Below are positions 1-11,314 of a stretch of 64,000 bases of DNA, in pieces. The notes under the pieces were generated by a model. That model searched no databases. It saw only the letters and a list, made by a program, of their open reading frames with translations, and was not told the DNA's origin. Every line of letters starts with the position of its first letter. Position 1 is the stretch's first letter. The DNA lies in contig CP053154.1 in NCBI GenBank assembly GCA_014607495.2, forward strand, positions 13,950,001 through 14,014,000. The letters run 5' to 3'. The DNA is from Carposina sasakii. Its lineage: Eukaryota > Arthropoda > Insecta > Lepidoptera > Carposinidae. The translations under genes were made by a program, and so were the position numbers.

Positions 1-505
1 TCCTAAATGGGAATACTAGAACTGCAATGGCATAGTGGAGGTGATATAATAGTAATCAATAATTCGCAATAAATATAGAAATTCGGGCACAAGCTACATA
101 AGCCATCTCGTATGTTCCTTTGCGTACATTAGTGTTGTATATTACCTTCGTCGGAAGCGGTCAGTGATGTAACTAGTCGATTGGTTTTCTCGGAAAAAAA
201 TAGCTTGAGCTAACAGTACAAAATGATATAATCAATTTACTTTAATTTATAATGTTAATTTTATTGAAAACTTTTAATGTTGTTATAGTTTTGTGTTGCT
301 GGTACGTGGACGGTTGGGTCGTTTTCCTTTTTATTAACATTTGATCGTAAAGGATTAATTGTACATCAATTCAACTTATTTCCTAGTCTCACATGCAATT
401 TTAAAATTTTCTCATGCTTGAATAATATTAGGAAACACTGCTTTGAGTTATGTCTATGACCTTTGTTTGTAACATCTAAAACACTTTATTGGAAGCAAGT
501 GAGTA
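1..505. other. no gene recognised
   Basis: AT-rich sequence without a frame, splice pair or repeat that I can name. Confidence 0.5.
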
Positions 506-509
506 TATA

Positions 510-630
510 AATAAATGTTCACACACTTGACAACAAATTAACCTAGTCCTACACTAAGATCTCTGAGGTCTTTTGTCGTGGGTACTAAGCAACGGTATAT
601 AAATATAGAAGTCTGAATACAAATAGAGGT
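510..630 (-). repeat. partial tRNA-SINE 3' end
   Basis: CACACTTGACAACAAATTAA...TTTTGTCGTGGGTACTAAGC matches the complement of the SINE tail found at 11.92-12.16 kb, with several differences. The tRNA head is absent. Confidence 0.5.
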
Positions 631-843
631 TACACTTTGGTATGAAATTTAATATGTTATACCTAAAACAAAATAGGGCTAACATAAATTCTCCTTTTAT
701 TCAGTCGCAAAAGCCAGTTCGACTAAGTGACCTAAATGACTATTTCGGGCTCCACTCTAATGTACGGAACCTATTTTAAGATAAAGTCGGAAATGGCTGC
801 ATGAAAACCAACTTTGTTCTAAAAGTAGGAAGCCCGATTCGGC

Positions 844-1185
844 ATTGACATATACTTGTACCTATACAGTAAGTCGCGTGGTGCCGGCAGAGTAGAGTTT
901 GTACTACCCCATGCCTGCTTGTGGGTATCGTACGAGGCGATTAAAGGTTTCCGGGAGGTGGGCAGCAGTGCCTCCCGTGCTGACAACATAGTCAGAAAAT
1001 TACACTGCGGTCTCCAACCCGCCTGCCCAGCGTGCAAATTAGGTAATCAGGGGGCGGGTGAGTGACCGCAGTATGATTTTCGGACTATTTTGTCAACACG
1101 GGAGGCGCCGCTGCCCACCTCCCGGAAACCCTTCATAGCTCCTTGCGATACAGACAGTCAGATACGGGGTGCTATTCTATTCTAC
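844..1185. repeat. CATCATCAGCC family: two fragments in inverted order
   Basis: 844-1045 is a minus-strand fragment (GGTGCCGGCAGAGTAGAGTT...AACCCGCCTGCCCAGCGTGC). 1052-1185 is a plus-strand fragment (GTGACCGCAGTATGATTTTC...CACCTCCCGGAAACCC). The open frames at 819-1272 are shadows of this repeat. Confidence 0.65.
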
Positions 1186-1403
1186 ACTCACCTACGACTG
1201 CAAAATATAATAGCTATTAAAATATTAATACATATTAAACAGAGGATTTCCGTTGCTATAAATGGCGTGTAAGCAAGTAATCCCATACATCGGCTCCGTC
1301 GGAAAGTTCTAGACATCTCAACTTGTTAGTGTTCAACCAGAAGCCCTGTGTGTTTTAAACTAATTGTATCAAAAAGGCTACATACGAGATAGTTAATACC
1401 AAA

Positions 1404-1900
1404 TGCGGTGTTAGCCTAGTGGTTAAGTAGTACGCTCTCAAAGCGGAGGCGTAAGTTCAATGCCAGTTACGGATGTACCAATGAATTTATTTTATATACG
1501 GATATATTGTTGTAAAATTGTCACTTAGCTCGTGCCTCGGAAAGCACATAAGGGCTTGTTCACAAAACTGCGATGCGGCGTCCCATCGCAAAAACCTGTG
1601 AGCTCGCACGTCGCGTCGCAAGAACTTGCGAATTCATTTGCATCACCTTTTCGATTCGTGTCGCAACAATTCGTGTCGCAACTTTCTGCGTTGCGAATTC
1701 GCATCGCGTCGCATCGCAGTTTTGTGTATAAGTTCTAAAACCAGGTCCTGTTCCTGATCTCTCTCCGGTCGGGTCAGCTTTCTGTCCCATCGGAGTATGA
1801 GAATGATGGAAAAGAGAATGCAACTCTCTGTGATTGCGCACACACTTGTGCACTATAATACCTATCTCTTGTGCACCTAAGTGAAATCCGGAGAATTGTC
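1404..1900 (+). mobile_element. tRNA-derived composite SINE, interrupted by a MITE
   Basis: A degenerate tRNA head (TAGCCTAGTGG as A box, AAGTTCAATGCC as B box) is followed by AATGAATTTATTT, then a body CACTTAGCTCGTGCCTCGG...CACACTTGTGCACTATAATA. The same order of modules appears inverted at 17690-17925. The body is split by the MITE at 1555-1732. Confidence 0.6.
1555..1732. mobile_element. 178-bp MITE with 23-bp inverted ends, inserted in a SINE-like repeat
   Basis: The ends share CACAAAACTGCGATGCG and are inverted over 23 bases with two mismatches (1555-1577, 1710-1732). The interior is built from repeated GTCGCA/TTGCGA words. The flanking sequence is one repeat family interrupted here: the related copies near 6.1 kb and 17.8 kb lack this block. 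No target duplication could be settled. Confidence 0.7.
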
Positions 1901-1904
1901 GGAG

Positions 1905-3105
1905 ACATTATTATACCTATAGGTATACTTAGATAGCTAATATACCGAATGCGGTTGGTTCGGTTTAAACGTGTCAAAGTTAAAGCAAGCGCGTTGTTTG
2001 AATTTGTTCATTGAAAATTCAGCAAACAGTAAGTACGTACGTAAATAATCAGCAGAAGATGTTTTCAATAATTATTATCACTTTATTAAGATAAATCTTT
2101 GGGTGAGTATACGAGTAGATAAGAAGTGAACAAGATATACAGATTCGTCAATAGCTACATAGCAGTGTTTCAGGCAATATTAGACCGCTATCTCACTACT
2201 ATGCGGCGCGGCAGGATATGCTTATATTGAGTTAGTGATACTATAGTTACTATAGTATAGTATAAATGGTAATCTGTTAGAATTTATACCATACCTAATC
2301 AACCCATAATTCGAAGATGATTTAAATTCAAATTAATATGTTTGTGATACACAGGTATAAAAAGGGTATTACAATAACAGATTTAGTTTCTCTGTGCTCC
2401 GTTATTTCGACATACCAATATAAGAATAAAACATAGTACAATAATAATAATAAAACTTACAATATAAACAAATACCTTTTCACTGCAACAAACACCATAC
2501 CACAGTTAACAAGCATACTCGTAAGCCAAATGCATAATGGGAAATAAGTGGAAAATCTATCAGAAAAGTATACTTAGATACGATTTTTTTTTACACTTAA
2601 GCACTTAACATTACAAGTATGTAACAGTTTATGATCATAAATCATACAGCATAGGTATTTATATTTAGTCCTAATATAGGTACATATTCGCTATATGCCG
2701 TGAGCATGGCCATAGCCTTAGGGATTAGGGTCGTGTCGTGCGGAGCTGTCAAACGGGTATAGGTATGTCGTTACTGTTAGTAGGTTTAGCCTTCTTGTAC
2801 CCAGTGATAAGGGTATTAGGACTTGTAGGGAGTTATTGGCCCTTGATTCTGTATAAAATAGCTAACAGGGCGTAGGCTGGTAACTTGGGTTTGGTTTTGG
2901 GACAAAAAATGTAATACAAAACTAGCTGTTTTGCGAGTTTGTCAGTCTCTTCGTACTCCGAACTGCATGTATGAATGCAGTTAAGTAAATAAAGCATGAT
3001 GGATGAGTAACAAACAAACAAGCAAATTTACTTAAGCATTCATAATAAGTGTTAGTTAACATATGCTTCGACATGGATAGTATTAATAAATTGATCTTTT
3101 ACGTC
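1905..3105. other. no gene recognised
   Basis: AT-rich; short frames at 2833-3021 show no protein features. Nothing coherent seen. Confidence 0.5.
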
Positions 3106-3118
3106 GAAAAATCTAGAG

Positions 3119-3305
3119 CAGTGGTTCCCAAAGTGGTCCAGGTGGACCCCCAGGGGTCTGCAGGAGACTCGACGGGGGTCTACGTTGGCGTGAAAAAATT
3201 GAGGTTCACAATTAATTTGTATGTGATGTAGGCCTGTAGGGGGTCCACCAGAACCAGTAAACTTTTGAAAGGGGTCTACGAGAAATAAAAGTTTGGGAAC
3301 CTCTG
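3119..3305. mobile_element. hAT-like MITE with perfect 8-bp target duplication
   Basis: The element starts CAGTGGTTCCCAAAG and ends CTTTTATTTCTC...TTTGGGAACCTCTG, giving inverted ends CAG(T/A)GGTTCCCAAA that match the hAT superfamily consensus. It is flanked on both sides by ATCTAGAG (3111-3118 and 3306-3313). It is 187 bases long with no transposase, so it moved non-autonomously. The small open frame over it is meaningless. Confidence 0.85.
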
Positions 3306-3589
3306 ATCTAGAGCGTAGTGTTTCCTCGGCAATCGTAGAGGAGCTTCAACAAAAGACTTCCCGAAATTTCTAAGAACGGGAAAAAGGGAGAGGTTCAAGT
3401 TAACGCGGACAAAGTTGTTGGCGGCCGCTAGTGTTATTGATAGAAGTTTAAACAATTGAAATTAATTTAATTGGACTAGCCAACATTAATGTAGACGTTG
3501 TTCCTAAATCTCGGCGAGGAAGGATTTGGCGTGTGATTTCACGACCGACGACCGGCTCGAAGGCGCACATCTTAACTTTTGAGCCACCA

Positions 3590-4160
3590 TTTCATCATCA
3601 GCCAGTGTTGGCAACCTAGAATGATGCGCTGATCGTACCAGGGGCGTAAAATTATCGTACTTGACGAAAAATTATCGTATACTTTTGAACGACATAAAAA
3701 AAACGTTAATTATTAATAAAAATAGATATTATTACGAACTTATATTGCGCTCAGCCGCTCGTCATGTCCTTTTTCGAATTTTATGATTTTCACATGGGTA
3801 CATTGCGTACAAATGGCGCGAAAATTTGTGTGTTTCAAAAGTTTTACAAAAATAAAATGGCTCCAAAGTTGATCAGTCGATTATTAAATTTATTCATGAA
3901 CACATAAAATTGACATAATATGTAATATTCAACGAGATATATATTAATATATTTCTTATCTATATATGAGTGAACGAAACTATCGAAATCCATTACAATT
4001 CGAAAATTATCGTACATTTGTGTACGATAATGAATCGCAATCGTACATCGTACGCTGGTATCAAATTATCGTGCATGTACGATAATTATCGTACGGTTGC
4101 CAACACTGTCATCAGCCTATTGCAGTCCACTGCTGGACGAAGGCCTCCCCTCCCGTAGGC
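3590..4160 (+). repeat. CATCATCAGCC family copy split by a hAT-like element
   Basis: CATCATCAGC at the left and TCATCAGCCTATTGCAGTCC...GGACGAAGGCCTCCCC at the right are one repeat opened by the element at 3603-4108. Confidence 0.65.
3603..4108. mobile_element. hAT-like non-autonomous element nested in a CATCATCAGCC repeat
   Basis: Perfect 14-bp inverted ends CAGTGTTGGCAACC (3603-3616) and its complement (4095-4108) enclose 506 bases. The target duplication TCATCAGC (3595-3602 and 4109-4116) is perfect and comes from the host repeat, whose sequence resumes at 4117 as CTATTGCAGTCCACTGC. The interior repeats AATTATCGTAC several times on both strands. No transposase frame is visible. Confidence 0.88.
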
Positions 4161-4562
4161 TATAACAATTTCATTAAATTAAAATCAAATTTCACCATAC
4201 AAAACCTCTATTGGATAGGATGACCGTATAATAAAGTTCTCGGGATGTCGCATGAGAATCTCGATTACCTTCATTTAACTAGCTCATAATGTTGACTTAC
4301 GAGTAGGTACACATTATCCTCTTACAGTAATTTGCTGTAGATGGCCGTGTTGGGCTGTTAAGATAAAATACCTTGCATACGAATATACCTATATAGGTGG
4401 TTTCGAAATGTCTGTCTATTCTGCGTCTATATATTATATGTTTTATGTAGTCCATTAGCACAAAAATGCGACTGTCTGTCTCTTAACAAGTTAAATAAAT
4501 AACTTAAGAAAGTTGAAATTGTGACATAAGATGATTTATGAGATCTTAAAAATATATTGTTA

Positions 4563-4750
4563 CTAGTGGACGCCCGCGACTATGTCCGCGTGGACTGTAG
4601 AAAAAATAAAATGTCGAAATTATCCGGGATAAAATATTATCCCGGGATAAAAAGTAGCCTATAATCGCTCCAGCCGTTTTTACGTGAAAGCGTAACAAAC
4701 ATCCATCCATCCATACTCACAAATTATCGCGTTAATAATATTATAAATAT
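4563..4750 (+). repeat. ACTAGTGGACGCCCGCGAC family copy
   Basis: CTAGTGGACGCCCGCGACTA, ATTATCCGGGATAAAATATT and AAGCGTAACAAACATCCATC; ATCC repeats lie near its end. Confidence 0.65.
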
Positions 4751-4754
4751 ATAA

Positions 4755-5680
4755 AAATATATTGTCATATTGTTATTATTGTAAAATAAATAATTTAGTT
4801 TTATTCCAAAAACCGCTTATGCCTTCCAACTATCATAACATGACAAGAGGTCAGAACCGTCTTCATACATTATATCACTTGTATTTAACGGAGGGTCAGC
4901 TCGCTTCGGTCCGCGATTAACTTGATTTTATTGTTGATTAGATCGAGCGTTACGAGGGGTTTATGACGTCACAATCTCGGCCATTTTAGGATTCATTACT
5001 TGGTCCTTTACTTGTCATCATGATGTAGTATAACCCTAAACCCTTGTTAAGTGTAAAAGTATGTTGTTAACCTTTTTAAATGACATTAAACTATTGTTTA
5101 TTTGGTGAAAATATTATATAGTGAAACTATTAATTAAGGACAGTTTATTCTAATGATCAGAAACTCTACCTGGAACATACAGCTTATGCTGTCTCTATCT
5201 TGATTTAGTTATAGAGGAAGACTGCATCATTTTTAATCGGTAACATGATTCGCTGTAAAATACTTCACTAGTACACCTAACTAACAACTTGTTATAATTT
5301 TTGTACTAAATTCATAAAATTAAATAAAAAAATAAAGTTATGAATAATTTAATAAAAGCGTCATTATTTATTGTATAGTATAGTATGTATAGTATATGTA
5401 TATAAGTAATTGTATAGTATATAAGTAGGTAATTGTAGATATAGTACGTAATTTACAAAAAAAAAAACGCAAACAAAAGTCCCATCAGTGACTAAACTCA
5501 CCAACTTTAATAAGAGGCTCTTTATTCAGTGTTAAACGAATTAACCACGAGTTAGAGCTATAGCCGGTCAGATAAAGGTAACTAATTTACCGGGGCGTAC
5601 CTCGTCGGTCCGTCCACGATCACCCTTATAGAGCTTTTAAATTAAATCTATTTACGAAGTTGTTTCTCCACATAGTGGGT
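4755..5680. other. no gene recognised
   Basis: AT-rich, with repeated AGTATA/GTATATAAGTA words around 5377-5440. Confidence 0.5.
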
Positions 5681-5686
5681 ATTTCG

Positions 5687-5770
5687 CAAGTGTTGGACCG
5701 TCCAACACTTGCGTCCAACTTGGACGTAAGTATTGGACCGTCCAACACTTGCGTCCAACTTGGACGTAAT
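5687..5770. repeat. tandem pair of 40-bp palindromic units
   Basis: The unit combines two palindromes, AAGTGTTGGACCGTCCAACA-type and CGTCCAACTTGGACG, and occurs twice with a 40-base spacing (GGACCG at 5695 and 5735). Confidence 0.8.
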
Positions 5771-5999
5771 AAATATATAGTAAATAACTTTTTAATATTA
5801 GTGGATGTTTATTGTTAAAAATGTGTAGAAATATCTTAATTATTAAAGCCTGTTACTTTGTTTTCGTGATAGTAAATTATTGCCTAGTCCTAATGTTATG
5901 ACACTTGGAGGAGAAACGAACTAAGATGACAGAATTTTATTCATAAGACAGTTTTAAGTTGTCTTGTTCACCTTTATATAACCTTTATACTACACAATT

Positions 6000-6290
6000 T
6001 GCAACATTAAAATCTGTACATGAAATAAATTCATTGATACAGGCCCGTGACTGGGATCGAACTTACGCCACTTAGCTCGTGCCTCGGAAAGCACGTAAAA
6101 CCGTTGGTCCCAGGCGCAGGATCTCCGGTCGTGTCGGCTTTCCGTCCCATCGGACTATGAGAGTAACGGAATAGAGAGTGCATCTGTGTTTGCTCACACA
6201 CTTGTGCACTATAATATCTCCTGCGTACCTGGCCAATCTCCGTAGAGATTAGTCGCCTTGACCGAAATACGGTCGGAGATCATCATCATA
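6000..6290 (+). mobile_element. rearranged copy of the composite SINE with head and body in opposite orientation
   Basis: The head part (6003-6068, containing the complement of GTTCGATCCC) is on the minus strand, while the body CACTTAGCTCGTGCCTCGG...GTGCACTATAATATCTCCTG (6069-6290) is on the plus strand. In the copies at 1.4 kb and 17.8 kb both parts run the same way. The junction therefore marks an inversion or a second insertion. Confidence 0.6.
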
Positions 6291-6725
6291 CTACACAACT
6301 GTAAAGTTTAATCGAAATCTGTTCGGTAGTTTATGCATAAAAGTTTAACAAACATTGCTTCAAATTCATACATTCTCACAAACTGTCACGTTTATATTTT
6401 TAGCAAGTAGAATAATGTTGTTCGCAGTATCATACACGTGGTATGCAAATATAAGAAAGTAAAAAATAAGGGTAATTTAGACTCTCTTTTTTGTATAAAA
6501 AATTCACTCATACCCTTTTCCCACGTCTACTTATTTAGCATGAAGGTTTTCTTTAAAAAGGGACTTCCGAAAAGGTTGATACTATTTTCAATTTAAAAGA
6601 GGTCTTCGATTAACCTGTTCGAAGTTTAAATTTGGGTTCATCTTCAGAGCATAGTGATTTCTTGCATTTATACTATTTACTGCTACCTACTTTTTACAAA
6701 TTTAAAGATCACCAATAGTTAGGAT

Positions 6726-7205
6726 TTTTTTAATATATTAAATAGGCTTACGCTTGAACACAACGCGCCTGATGGTAAGTACTACCGTTGCAGTCTAAGA
6801 TGGAGCGCGCTTATCTAAAAGAAACCGGTTCACTCTCGACTTGAAGACCGCAAGATTATAGTTCATGGGGAACAGGGATTCAGGCAGGGAGTTCCACAGC
6901 TTGGCCGTTCGCACTATGAATGTAGAAGCAAAACGCTTAGTACGAGTTTTCGGCACTTCAACTGTGAACCGGTGTCGCCTTGACGTTTCCCTGGTCGTCC
7001 GGTGGTAACTTTTACCCACAGCTCCTGTGACTATAAAAATATGGTATATCCTTCCGATGAATGGTGATCCTTCTGTAAGAGAAGGGAGAGACCATAGTAT
7101 ACACAGAAGGTATAGAGCGCGCTTTACAACATAATATATGAACCGTAGACAGATATGAACAGCTTCGTCAAGCTTATGGCCGGCTGTGTCACTGCCAATC
7201 AGCAT
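6726..7205 (-). pseudogene. LINE 3' fragment: C-terminal tail of ORF2 plus short 3' end
   Basis: On the minus strand a 136-codon frame (7205-6795) ends with RTAKLWNSLPESL...FKSRVNRFLLDKRAPS. This LWNSLP...FK pattern is the C-terminal signature of jockey/CR1-type LINE ORF2 proteins. Beyond the stop the sequence continues with ACTTACCATCAGGCGC, a motif I associate with lepidopteran LINE 3' ends. The reverse transcriptase domain is absent. Its sequence differs from the LINE at 55-57 kb, so it is another family. Confidence 0.65.
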
Positions 7206-7219
7206 AAAATATTTTTTTT

Positions 7220-8945
7220 TTACGCCGGGTACAATAAAACAAAGCGATACTGACGATCTTAAGTGTGGGGAGATAAAATATCTACGTTTCGTGTATACTA
7301 GATACTTGTGTAAAAAGCAAAAGACCGTGCATTGCGCCTTTGGTAAAAAAACGTTTTGATGTGTTGGAAGATAACAAAATAGGGATAAATATGAAAAAAA
7401 TACGCCGCTGAGATTGGCGGAAATAATCGGGAAAGCGCAGTAAGATCTGAAAGTTGATATAAAATTACTTTAAATTTATTAAGTGGCGCAACATTAATAG
7501 CATACAAACCATTATGTTAACCAATGTTAAATGTAGTTGAAAAATACCAGCCAACTAGTTTACCGATCCCACGGGCGCGTTCGGTAACGCAATAATGATG
7601 TTTGCAGTAACAGCGAGAACATACGTGACGGTATAGGATGTAACGAAATGTTATGCTTATGTAACAAAAAGGAAATGTGATTATTGAGAGTATTCGCGTA
7701 GATGTAGATGAAGATCTAGAATATGAATACCTAGTTTAACTTATGGCTAAAGAAATACAAATTCACTAGTTTTTTTGTTTATATTTGTTGCTTTCCAGAT
7801 GATCGAGCTAACTGAGCATTAATAAATAAATGATGGAATTAATCATACATTTTGTTATTGGACGGTAATCAGTAACAGCTTCACAAATAAAGAAAAAAAA
7901 ATATTTTGTATAACTTATGGGTATATAATTTTTTTTTCAAGGTTAATAAACTCCATATCCTTACAAAAAAGAAACAGTACCGAAAATAATCTTGCAAAAC
8001 GGATTTCGCTCGCGGCGGTTCTCGTAAGAGTAAATCCTTATTATTGATCCCCGGGGCGTGCTCGGTAACTCAATAATGATGTTTGCAAAAACAAGAACGT
8101 CATGTGACGCAACGTCATGGAACGTAATGTAGTGGGACGTGTTGTATTTCAACCGGGGGAAAAACGGGATAATCCGTGTCGTAACAAGGAGCGCGGAACT
8201 AAATTAGATATCCCTGTAAATTGACGTATTGGAGTTGACTGGTTGACGACCGCGTTTTCGTTTTATACTAAGTATATTTGAGAAACGTTTAACAACAGAC
8301 GATAGGACTTGATTGGTAATTTGTTAAAATTGATATACCAATTGTGCCAAGCTACTCGGTGTTTTTGTCTGATGCATTTCCGAGATAAGTTGATTTGTAT
8401 TGATGATATCGTCCGGAACGCAATTTAGCTACATTTCCATAGGAATATGCCTATTTACGGGTCTTTCTCTTCATACATACATACGAGTTTGCTTTGATAC
8501 CTATACACATTTAATCATATCGATTTAAAAACAATATTAAACAAAAATTACCTTACATTATGTGACTTGCTGAAAAGTTAACTTTTTGCAGAATAAACAT
8601 GAATTATTCTAGCGTAAAAAATAGACATAAAAATGACAGTAAAATCACATGGTCTCCTTCGCCATAACAAGTGGCTTTGCGAAAGCCGCGGGCTTTTGCT
8701 CTGAGTCCGACAATATGAAGTAAAACCACGTCCGGTGACGGTGACGGGACATAGTGTAGCTATGCTTTAAGCCTTTTTACAGTGGTTGAAGATAATATTA
8801 TGTTATGCTAATGTACCTCCACATATTTATGGCAAGTACTTTATATGAATCTTATATTTAATATACATAGTTTAAATTATTGGTTTTTAAATGGTCATTG
8901 ACAATAGCAATGACATTCTTTTTCTACATAGGTAATTATGAATTA
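7220..8945. other. no gene recognised; short repeated words
   Basis: GGTAACGCAATAATGATGTT at 7581 recurs as GGTAACTCAATAATGATGTT at 8069, so two diverged copies of some repeat lie here. No coding evidence. Confidence 0.5.
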
Positions 8946-8949
8946 CTAG

Positions 8950-9232
8950 CTACATTTTTAACCCCTGACGCAAAAACGACGGGGTGTTATAATCGTGTCT
9001 GTGTGTGTAAATGTGTATGTGTCTGTCTGTGGCATCGTAGCTCCCAAACGGATGATCCGATTTTAATGCGGTTTTTTTGTTTGAAAGGTATATCAGTCGA
9101 AAGTGTTCTTAGCTATGTTTGGTGGAAATCGGTTCAGGTCTTCAAGGTCATCAGGTCGTTTGTTAGGTGTGATAGGAATGTTACACGCTCAGTTTGCTTG
9201 CAAGCATATGTGGGATCTGACATTTGAAACAC
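8950..9232 (+). repeat. dispersed repeat, ACGACGGGGTGTTAT family
   Basis: TTTTTAACCCCTGACGCAAA, GACGGGGTGTTATAA, a TGTGTGTCTGTCTG stretch, TGGCATCGTAGCTCCCAAAC, and TTGGTGGAAATCGGTTCAGG follow in an order I know from many lepidopteran genomes. It abuts the 154-base duplication and the foldback element. Confidence 0.55.
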
Positions 9233-9240
9233 TAATGTCT

Positions 9241-9548
9241 TCTGGAACCACTGAGCTGGTCTGCTGTTAGGGCTCGAAGATAGGAGACGTAACCCTGGAC
9301 TGCCTTTTAGTAAACCCATCGAGTTTGGGCTCGTTGGATTTATCTTAACTAGTTCTCTTTATGTTTCTAATTGACGAGGACCTGATGCTGGAAATCTGGA
9401 ACCTCTGAGCTGGTCTGATGATAGGGCTCGAAGATAGGAGACGTAACCCTGGTCTACCTTTTAGTAAACCCATCGAGTTTGGGCTCGTTGAATTTGTCTT
9501 GACTGATTCTCTTCATGTTTCTAATTAACGAGGACCTGATGCTGGAAA
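9241..9548 (+). repeat. two-unit tandem duplication, period 154 bases
   Basis: TCTGGAACC...GACGAGGACCTGATGCTGGA is present twice in a row (9241-9394 and 9395-9548), sharing AGGGCTCGAAGATAGGAGAC and AAACCCATCGAGTTTGGGCT. About a dozen substitutions separate the units. Confidence 0.85.
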
Positions 9549-9746
9549 TGGGATGTGGCGGATGAAACCCTGGAATGCCGGAATGAAACGGATAAACCGA
9601 TTTATATTTTTGCTGAAAATTTAGAATGACCAAAGTTTAATTATTAAATTTATTGTTTCTTAACCTCTGCATTTCTCCCAGAGCCAGTTTGTCATGAGGA
9701 TTGTTAAACAGCTTCCTTTGTTCGAGATCGCATATAGCGACCCATC

Positions 9747-10522
9747 TAAACTTTTTACGCGGCGAAAAATAAAAGAAATTAAATGAAAGAATGAAAAATT
9801 AAGGAGCTCCTTCAAAAAGCATGAAACAAAAAATTAAATTTAAAATTTAAAAAACCCCCGACTCAAAAAAAGTACGCAATTATTATGACAAAAGGTTTAA
9901 AATGCTAAACCCTATAAAAAGCAAAAAATAACTTCAAAAACTACGTAAGTACCAACTAAAGCATGTCAGACTATCTACTCGGGACTTTGTGCCACCTTTA
10001 TGTCGGAGGCATAACCGCTAATTTTGAACTGGCCTCTGTTATTCTGTTCTATCTTGGCCTGCTGTTGATCGTACGTATGAAAATTTTGATTAAATTTTGT
10101 CGCGTCGGGGGACCGCTTTTTACCTTAAAAAATACTTACCTAAATCAAATGATTCCTACCTAATCTCCACATTCGTATAAAAAAAATACCTATCTAAACA
10201 AAATTATATTTATAATTACTGATATAATGTTTTAAAGTAAGTAGGTATTCAGAATTAAAGTGAAGTAAGCTATTACAATTATATTTGTATAACAATGGGA
10301 TTGAGGACTTCTTAATGTGTGCTTCTAACGTTAGGCTAATAAATTAGAGCGGTCCCCCGACGCGACAAAATTTTATCAAAAATTTCATACGTACGGTAAC
10401 GGTTTGGGTCGGGGGTTTTTTTAAATTTTAAATTTAATTTTTTTAAATGCTTTTTGAAGGAGCTCCTTAATTATTCATTCTTTCATTTAATTTCTTTTAT
10501 TTTTCGTTGCGTAAAAAGTTTA
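9747..10522. mobile_element. foldback element with long terminal inverted repeats
   Basis: The left terminal arm (9747-9862) and right terminal arm (10408-10522) are inverted copies of about 115 bases, both carrying the palindrome AAGGAGCTCCTT and CCCCCGAC. A second inverted pair of 47 bases lies inside (10070-10116 and 10349-10395), with TTTTGTCGCGTCGGGGGACC. The left half carries an extra 207 bases between its two arms. No transposase frame is present. Confidence 0.75.
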
Positions 10523-10524
10523 TA

Positions 10525-11314
10525 ACTTTAGAAATAAATCACAAGTTTTAGGACTAGCTTTTCTTTTAAAAGTTTTTCATTACGATAATTTATGGTTTAC
10601 AATTTTGACGTTGAAATGTGTTGAACAGCGTTATTTGTTAAACGTCAGCTTTGATAATTACAGAGCTCGAACCACGTTTGCACTTATTAATACACGCCTT
10701 CTAGCTTTAACTCAAGCTAATTTATATGAAACCTTATTATATAATAAGCTTGCAAACTATCCTTAATTTTTATAACCTGATTTATCACATTTACTTACAA
10801 AAAAACTATAGTAAAAAACATTTACTTGTTCTACTGCATCATAAAACAGCTGTGTCGTCGTCGCACAAATTCGAAATATTTATATTTAGTACCAGAGTTT
10901 CGGGGTGCGTACCTTTTTTTCTATTCGTTACGATATTTCGGGCACGTACTGCCTCTCTGAATAGGTTAGACGGGAATTCATAGCGGGAATATTGTGTCCC
11001 ATATTGAAAAATAGTTATCTCCTCTTATATTAAATATCTGTGTAAACATAAATAAAAAGAATTACGATTTACAATGAATGTATTTTGTCCGTTTTAAGCT
11101 ACCCTGCCTATTGAACATAATTTAATTTTAATATAGTTTCCATAATAATGGTCCATCTTACTCAAATTATATCAATGCAAATAAAATAAATCTTGCTACA
11201 CACTCTACTTCGATTTTTTCTGACGTAGATATCAGAAACAAACACAGGATTTCTGATATGCATCATGCAAGCTTAGTTTATAACCGAAATATTGGTATGT
11301 TTTAACTATTTATT
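10525..11314. other. no gene recognised
   Basis: AT-rich sequence upstream of the TMTC exon. The 85-codon frame at 10726-10983 has biased, low-complexity composition and is probably chance. Confidence 0.45.

Noticed and set aside
8880..9227. 115-codon frame, Cys- and Val-rich
   Set aside because: It covers a known type of non-coding dispersed repeat with TGTGTGT microsatellite, which causes the CVCV pattern.
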